Assembly (NCBI RefSeq): GCF_014646375.1
Contig: NZ_BMNI01000008.1
Span: forward strand, 62,001-126,000
Direction of reading: 5' to 3'
Length of the DNA: 64,000 bases
Source of the DNA: Nocardioides phosphati
Lineage (GTDB): Bacteria; Actinomycetota; Actinomycetes; Propionibacteriales; Nocardioidaceae
Below the pieces are notes generated by a model. The model did not search any database and was not told the DNA's origin. It saw only the letters and a program-made list of their open reading frames with translations. A program made the position numbers and the translations under genes. Position 1 is the first letter of the stretch; every line of letters starts with the position of its first letter. Shown here in pieces: positions 60,454 through 64,000 of the stretch.

Positions 60454-61368
60454 ATGACAGAAACGCACGCCGACTACCAGCTGAGTCAGCTCGACCAGCT
60501 GGAGGCGGAGTCGATCCACATCTTCCGTGAGGTCGCCGCCGAGTTCGAGAAGCCGGTCCTGATGTTCTCCGGCGGCAAGGACTCCATCGTGATGCTCCGC
60601 CTGGCGGAGAAGGCGTTCTACCCCGCGAAGATCCCGTTCTCGATCCTCCAGGTCGACACGGGTCTCGACTTCCCCGAGGTCATGGAGACCCGCGACCGGT
60701 GGGTCGAGCGGCTCGGCATCAACCTCGTCGTGGCCTCCATCGACGACGCGATCAAGAACGGCATCATCCCCGACGCCGCGAAGATCAGCCGCAACCGCCT
60801 GCAGATCCCGACGCTGCTCAACGCCATCGAGGAGAACGGCTTCACCGCCGCCTTCGGTGGCGGCCGTCGCGACGAGGAGAAGGCCCGCGCGAAGGAGCGC
60901 GTCTACTCCCACCGCGACGAGTTCGGCCAGTGGGACCCGAAGAACCAGCGCCCCGAGCTCTGGTCGCTGTACAACGGCCGCCTCCACGAGGGCGAGCACA
61001 TGCGCATCTTCCCGATCTCCAACTGGACCGAGCTGGACGTCTGGGACTACATCGGCCGCGAGCAGATCGAGATCCCGTCGATCTACTTCAGCCACCAGCG
61101 CCGCGTCTTCGAGCGCGACGGCATGCTGATGACCGAGACGCCGCTCAACCCGTGCCGCGAGGGCGAGGTCGTCTCCGAGCGCACCGTGCGCTTCCGCACC
61201 TGCGGTGACATCACCCTGACCGGCTGCGTCGAGAGCACGGCCTCGACCATCGACGAGATCATCGACGAGGTCGCGATCGCCCGCGTCACCGAGCGCGGCG
61301 CCACCCGCGGCGACGACAAGTTCTCCGAGGCCGCCATGGAAGACCGCAAGAAGGAGGGCTACTTCTGA
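60454..61368 (+). CDS. cysD: sulfate adenylyltransferase subunit 2
   Basis: Adenylylating subunit (304 residues) of ATP sulfurylase, which activates sulfate to APS. The PP-loop is LMFSGGKDSIVMLRL. The conserved FGGGRRDEEKARAKER and the C-terminal RFRTCGDITLTGC segments follow. It overlaps cysN by one base (TGATG). Confidence 0.96.
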   Translation: MTETHADYQLSQLDQLEAESIHIFREVAAEFEKPVLMFSGGKDSIVMLRLAEKAFYPAKIPFSILQVDTGLDFPEVMETRDRWVERLGINLVVASIDDAIKNGIIPDAAKISRNRLQIPTLLNAIEENGFTAAFGGGRRDEEKARAKERVYSHRDEFGQWDPKNQRPELWSLYNGRLHEGEHMRIFPISNWTELDVWDYIGREQIEIPSIYFSHQRRVFERDGMLMTETPLNPCREGEVVSERTVRFRTCGDITLTGCVESTASTIDEIIDEVAIARVTERGATRGDDKFSEAAMEDRKKEGYF

Positions 61369-62636
61369 TGGCCACTGCTGAGAAGAAGCCCATGGACCTC
61401 CTGCGGTTCGCCACCGCCGGCTCGGTCGACGACGGCAAGTCGACGCTCATCGGTCGCCTGCTGCTCGACTCCAAGTCGATCTTCGAGGACCAGCTCGAGG
61501 CCGTCGAGGCCACGTCGGTCTCCAAGGGCTACGACTACACCGACCTCGCACTGCTGACCGACGGTCTCCGCTCCGAGCGCGAGCAGGGCATCACCATCGA
61601 CGTGGCGTACCGCTACTTCGCGACGCCCACTCGCAAGTTCATCATCGCGGACACGCCGGGCCACGTGCAGTACACCCGCAACATGGTCACCGGTGCCTCC
61701 ACCGCCGACCTCGGCCTCGTGCTCGTCGACGCCCGCCAGGGCCTCACCGAGCAGTCGCGCCGTCACGCGCTGATCCTCTCGCTGCTCCGCGTCCCGCACC
61801 TCGTGCTCGCGGTCAACAAGATGGACCTCGTGGACTACTCGCAGGAGGTCTACGACAAGATCCACGCCGAGTTCACGCAGTTCGCGACGAAGCTCAACAT
61901 CCCGGACCTCGAGGTCATCCCGATCTCCGCGCTGGCCGGCGACAACGTCGTCAACCGCTCGGAGAACATGGCGTGGTACCAGGGCCCGACGCTCATGCAC
62001 CACCTCGAGCACGTCCACGTCGCCTCCGACCGCGACCTGATCGACGCCCGCTTCCCGGTGCAGTACGTCGTCCGCCCGAAGTCGGACGAGTTCCACGACT
62101 ACCGCGGCTACGGCGGCCAGGTCGCCGGCGGCGTCCTGAAGCAGGGCGACGAGGTCGTCGTCCTCCCGTCCGGCATGACGTCGAAGATCGCTGGCATCGA
62201 CCTCTTCGACAAGGAGATCGACATGGCGTTCCCGCCGATGTCGGTCACCATCCGCCTCGAGGACGACGTCGACGTCTCGCGCGGCGACATGATCGCCCGC
62301 GTCAACAACGCGCCGACCGCCACGCAGGACATCGACGCGATGGTCTGCTGGATGACGACCGCTCCCCTGCGGCCGAAGGCGAAGCTGGCGATCAAGCACA
62401 CGACCCGCAACGGCCGCGTGATGGTGAAGGACATCCAGTACCGCCTGGACGTCAACACCCTCCACCGCGACCAGGAGACCAAGGAGCTCGGCGTCAACGA
62501 GATCGGCCGCGTGCAGCTGCGCTGCACCGTCCCGCTGCTCGTCGACCCGTACTCCAAGAACCGCACCACGGGCTCGTTCATCCTCATCGACGAGACCACC
62601 GGCGTCACCGTCGGCGCGGGCATGATCAACGGCTGA
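61368..62636 (+). CDS. cysN: sulfate adenylyltransferase subunit 1 (GTPase)
   Basis: EF-Tu-like GTPase of 422 residues that drives the CysD reaction by GTP hydrolysis. G motifs are AGSVDDGKSTLIGRLL, EQGITIDVAYRYF, DTPGHVQYTRNM and NKMDLVDY. Two beta-barrel domains follow to the C-terminus. It is not fused to an APS kinase, unlike mycobacterial CysNC; that activity is encoded separately at 56164-57384. Confidence 0.96.
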   Translation: MATAEKKPMDLLRFATAGSVDDGKSTLIGRLLLDSKSIFEDQLEAVEATSVSKGYDYTDLALLTDGLRSEREQGITIDVAYRYFATPTRKFIIADTPGHVQYTRNMVTGASTADLGLVLVDARQGLTEQSRRHALILSLLRVPHLVLAVNKMDLVDYSQEVYDKIHAEFTQFATKLNIPDLEVIPISALAGDNVVNRSENMAWYQGPTLMHHLEHVHVASDRDLIDARFPVQYVVRPKSDEFHDYRGYGGQVAGGVLKQGDEVVVLPSGMTSKIAGIDLFDKEIDMAFPPMSVTIRLEDDVDVSRGDMIARVNNAPTATQDIDAMVCWMTTAPLRPKAKLAIKHTTRNGRVMVKDIQYRLDVNTLHRDQETKELGVNEIGRVQLRCTVPLLVDPYSKNRTTGSFILIDETTGVTVGAGMING

Positions 62637-62653
62637 CACACGTCGTACGCCGG

Positions 62654-62684
62654 GCGGCGGTCACCCTTCGCGGGTGGCCGCCGC
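62654..62684. terminator. terminator after cysN
   Basis: Arms 62654-62666 and 62672-62684 pair over 13 positions (one G-U) with a TTCGC loop, between the convergent cysN and nuclease-like genes. Confidence 0.75.
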
Positions 62685-62748
62685 TCGCGCATTTCGGCGA
62701 GCGTCGGAAAGTGCCGGCGCCGAGCATTGCCGACCGGTCAGGCGCCGA

Positions 62749-63702
62749 TCACCCGTCGGTTTCGTACGGCGCCGACTCCTTCTGCCCCGGATAGAAGTAG
62801 CGCTTCCACTCGTCACTGAGGGGTCCGACCTCGATGCCCCGCTCGCGGAGCGCCCGGGCGACACGTTGGATGGTGCGTGCGGGTTCGCGAGCGATGCCCT
62901 TGGAGAGCACGTCGACCTGACGCCAGCCGTCGACGTCGGCAGCCTCGCGACGATCGATGTCGGACTCCCACTGCTCGACCACCTCGACGTGCTGGCGACC
63001 CTGGTACTCGACGGCGACCCGCGCCTCAACGTGGCCCAGGTCGTGCTTGCGGAGCAACCTGCCACCAGCGTCGCGGATCTCCACCTGTGTCTCGAGGCGA
63101 GGAAGGCCAGCGAAGTGGAGCAGCAGCCGCAGCCTCGTCTCCTGCGGCGACTCCGCGCCGGTGCGCATCAGCTCGACCGCCGCCAGGGCTGCTCGCACCC
63201 CTGGATGCGCACTCGTCCGCAGATAGTCGCGGATCCGGCTGATCGTGGTGAGCTTGCGGTGGAGCAGGGCATCTCCAGCGATGACCAGGTCGACGAGACC
63301 GAGGACTTCGGCGAGCTGCTCGATCAGCGCCTCCGGCGACGCCACCGGCAGACCCTGGAACCAGACCGCCGGCGACCGGCGTACGACGCAGGCGATGTCG
63401 GCGTGACGCCTACGCATGCGTTCTTCCGGAACGACGACGGTGGCACGAAAGCCGCGGGGCACGGCGATGCCGTAGACCGCGGCGGCCAGCTGATGGCTCA
63501 CGTGCGCGTGGCCATCGAAGAGCTTCAGGGCTGCCTGCGCCCGCAGTCGCGGTGTCACCGGCACAGTCGCGAGGACGTGGACGGAGCGATGCAGCCGCCG
63601 GAACCTCTTCGCCCGCAGCTGCCGCTCGGTCATGCCAGCGGCCAGCGCCTCCGCAGTCGTGAACGGCTGCGTCAGGACAAGGGGCTTCTCGGAACCAGGC
63701 AC
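62749..63702 (-). CDS. AbiEi-like N-domain with DUF559/PD-(D/E)XK nuclease-like C-domain
   Basis: The 317-residue protein has an N-terminal winged-helix-like segment (FTTAEALAAGMTERQLRAKRF) and a middle domain (VSHQLAAAVYGIAVP). The C-terminal PD-(D/E)XK-like domain has Glu in ESPQETRLRLLLHF, Asp in LRKHDLGHVE and Glu in VAVEYQGRQH. This type is common and multi-copy in actinobacteria and resembles type IV toxin-antitoxin AbiEi-like proteins. No partner gene is beside it. Its action is unknown. The remnant at 49591-49860 belongs to the same broad family. Confidence 0.78.
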   Translation of the reverse strand: MPGSEKPLVLTQPFTTAEALAAGMTERQLRAKRFRRLHRSVHVLATVPVTPRLRAQAALKLFDGHAHVSHQLAAAVYGIAVPRGFRATVVVPEERMRRRHADIACVVRRSPAVWFQGLPVASPEALIEQLAEVLGLVDLVIAGDALLHRKLTTISRIRDYLRTSAHPGVRAALAAVELMRTGAESPQETRLRLLLHFAGLPRLETQVEIRDAGGRLLRKHDLGHVEARVAVEYQGRQHVEVVEQWESDIDRREAADVDGWRQVDVLSKGIAREPARTIQRVARALRERGIEVGPLSDEWKRYFYPGQKESAPYETDG

Positions 63703-63847
63703 TCCGCGAGCATCGAACAGAACCGCGTCGGCCGTCGGCTCTCATCCACAGGCCCTGAAGCGCCGGCGCCGAGCAGTTGCGACGGGGCGGACGGCAACGA
63801 GACGACCGAACGAGCCGGTCCCGGCAGAAGACGACCCCGGCGCCCTC

Positions 63848-63853
63848 TAGGGT
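63848..63853 (+). promoter_or_regulatory. -10 element of leaderless promoter
   Basis: TAGGGT, seven bases, then ATG 63861. The hexamer is identical to those before the metallophosphoesterase and tetR genes. Confidence 0.55.
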
Positions 63854-63860
63854 CGGATCC

Positions 63861-64000
63861 ATGCCGTTCCGCCACGTCGTCCTCTTCCGGCTCCACGAGG
63901 GCGCCTCTGCCTCCGACGCCGTCGCCGCACTCGAGGCGGCACGGCCGCGCCTCGGCGCCAGCCGCTGGACGATCACGACCAGCCTCGACGACCGCAAGGG
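63861..64000 (+). CDS. Dabb-domain protein, cut by window end
   Basis: Only the first 46 codons are visible. MPFRHVVLFRLHEGAS is the typical opening of stress-responsive A/B-barrel (Dabb) domains, small dimeric proteins of about 100 residues. The rest lies outside the window, so function and completeness cannot be judged. Confidence 0.65.
   Translation, partial: MPFRHVVLFRLHEGASASDAVAALEAARPRLGASRWTITTSLDDRK

Overview
The window is a very GC-rich stretch of an actinobacterial chromosome. Many genes start with GTG, many promoters look leaderless, and it carries mshA (mycothiol), CarD, SenX3-RegX3 and an HBHA-like protein. The overall flavour resembles Nocardioides and its relatives, but that placement is an inference. 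No phage, insertion sequence, integrase, CRISPR array or rRNA was seen. There is one tRNA (Thr, anticodon UGU) at the left edge. Genes are tightly packed, and operons are mostly coupled by 1- or 4-base overlaps.

Layout. 1-9 kb: tRNA-Thr, a lipoprotein, a membrane metallophosphoesterase, cysS-rlmB, a C39-like peptidase, a membrane-anchored molybdopterin oxidoreductase and ispF. 9-21 kb: a complete nitrate/nitrite assimilation region on the minus strand. It holds two tandem NarK-type transporters, the molybdopterin nitrate reductase, its flavoprotein partner, nirB-nirD, an NnaR-type regulator (HemD-like fold plus winged helix) and a CbiX-like chelatase for siroheme. Three upstream regions carry GlnR-like pentamer operators. 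21-27 kb: carD, a UbiA prenyltransferase, gpmA, phoU and senX3-regX3 (phosphate control).

27-36 kb: an eight-gene, translationally coupled acyl-CoA operon behind a TetR gene and a palindromic operator. Its HAD, APH-kinase and acyl-CoA dehydrogenase genes follow the same order as the domains of animal ACAD10, next to a phosphotriesterase-family lactonase candidate. 36-42 kb: YbjN-mshA, purU and an adenylation-carrier-membrane acyltransferase fusion preceded by a near-ideal DtxR/IdeR iron box. 42-50 kb: a PP2C/anti-sigma kinase fusion with its STAS partner, an Asp/Glu racemase, RNase H, an ABC1 kinase, typA and an inverted nuclease gene remnant.

50-64 kb: an SDR, a cell-wall amidase, galE, two tandem gmd paralogues, an HBHA-like histone-tail protein with its XRE neighbour, an APS kinase / LMW phosphatase / LytR-CpsA-Psr operon, a TauE/SafE exporter and cysDN (sulfate activation). 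It ends with a DUF559-type nuclease-like gene and the start of a Dabb-domain gene cut by the window edge.

Regulatory DNA is unusually readable. About ten genes show a TANNNT-like -10 followed by six or seven bases and then the start codon, which implies leaderless mRNAs. Seven strong hairpin terminators are visible. Two copies of a 91-bp structured repeat lie between convergent genes.
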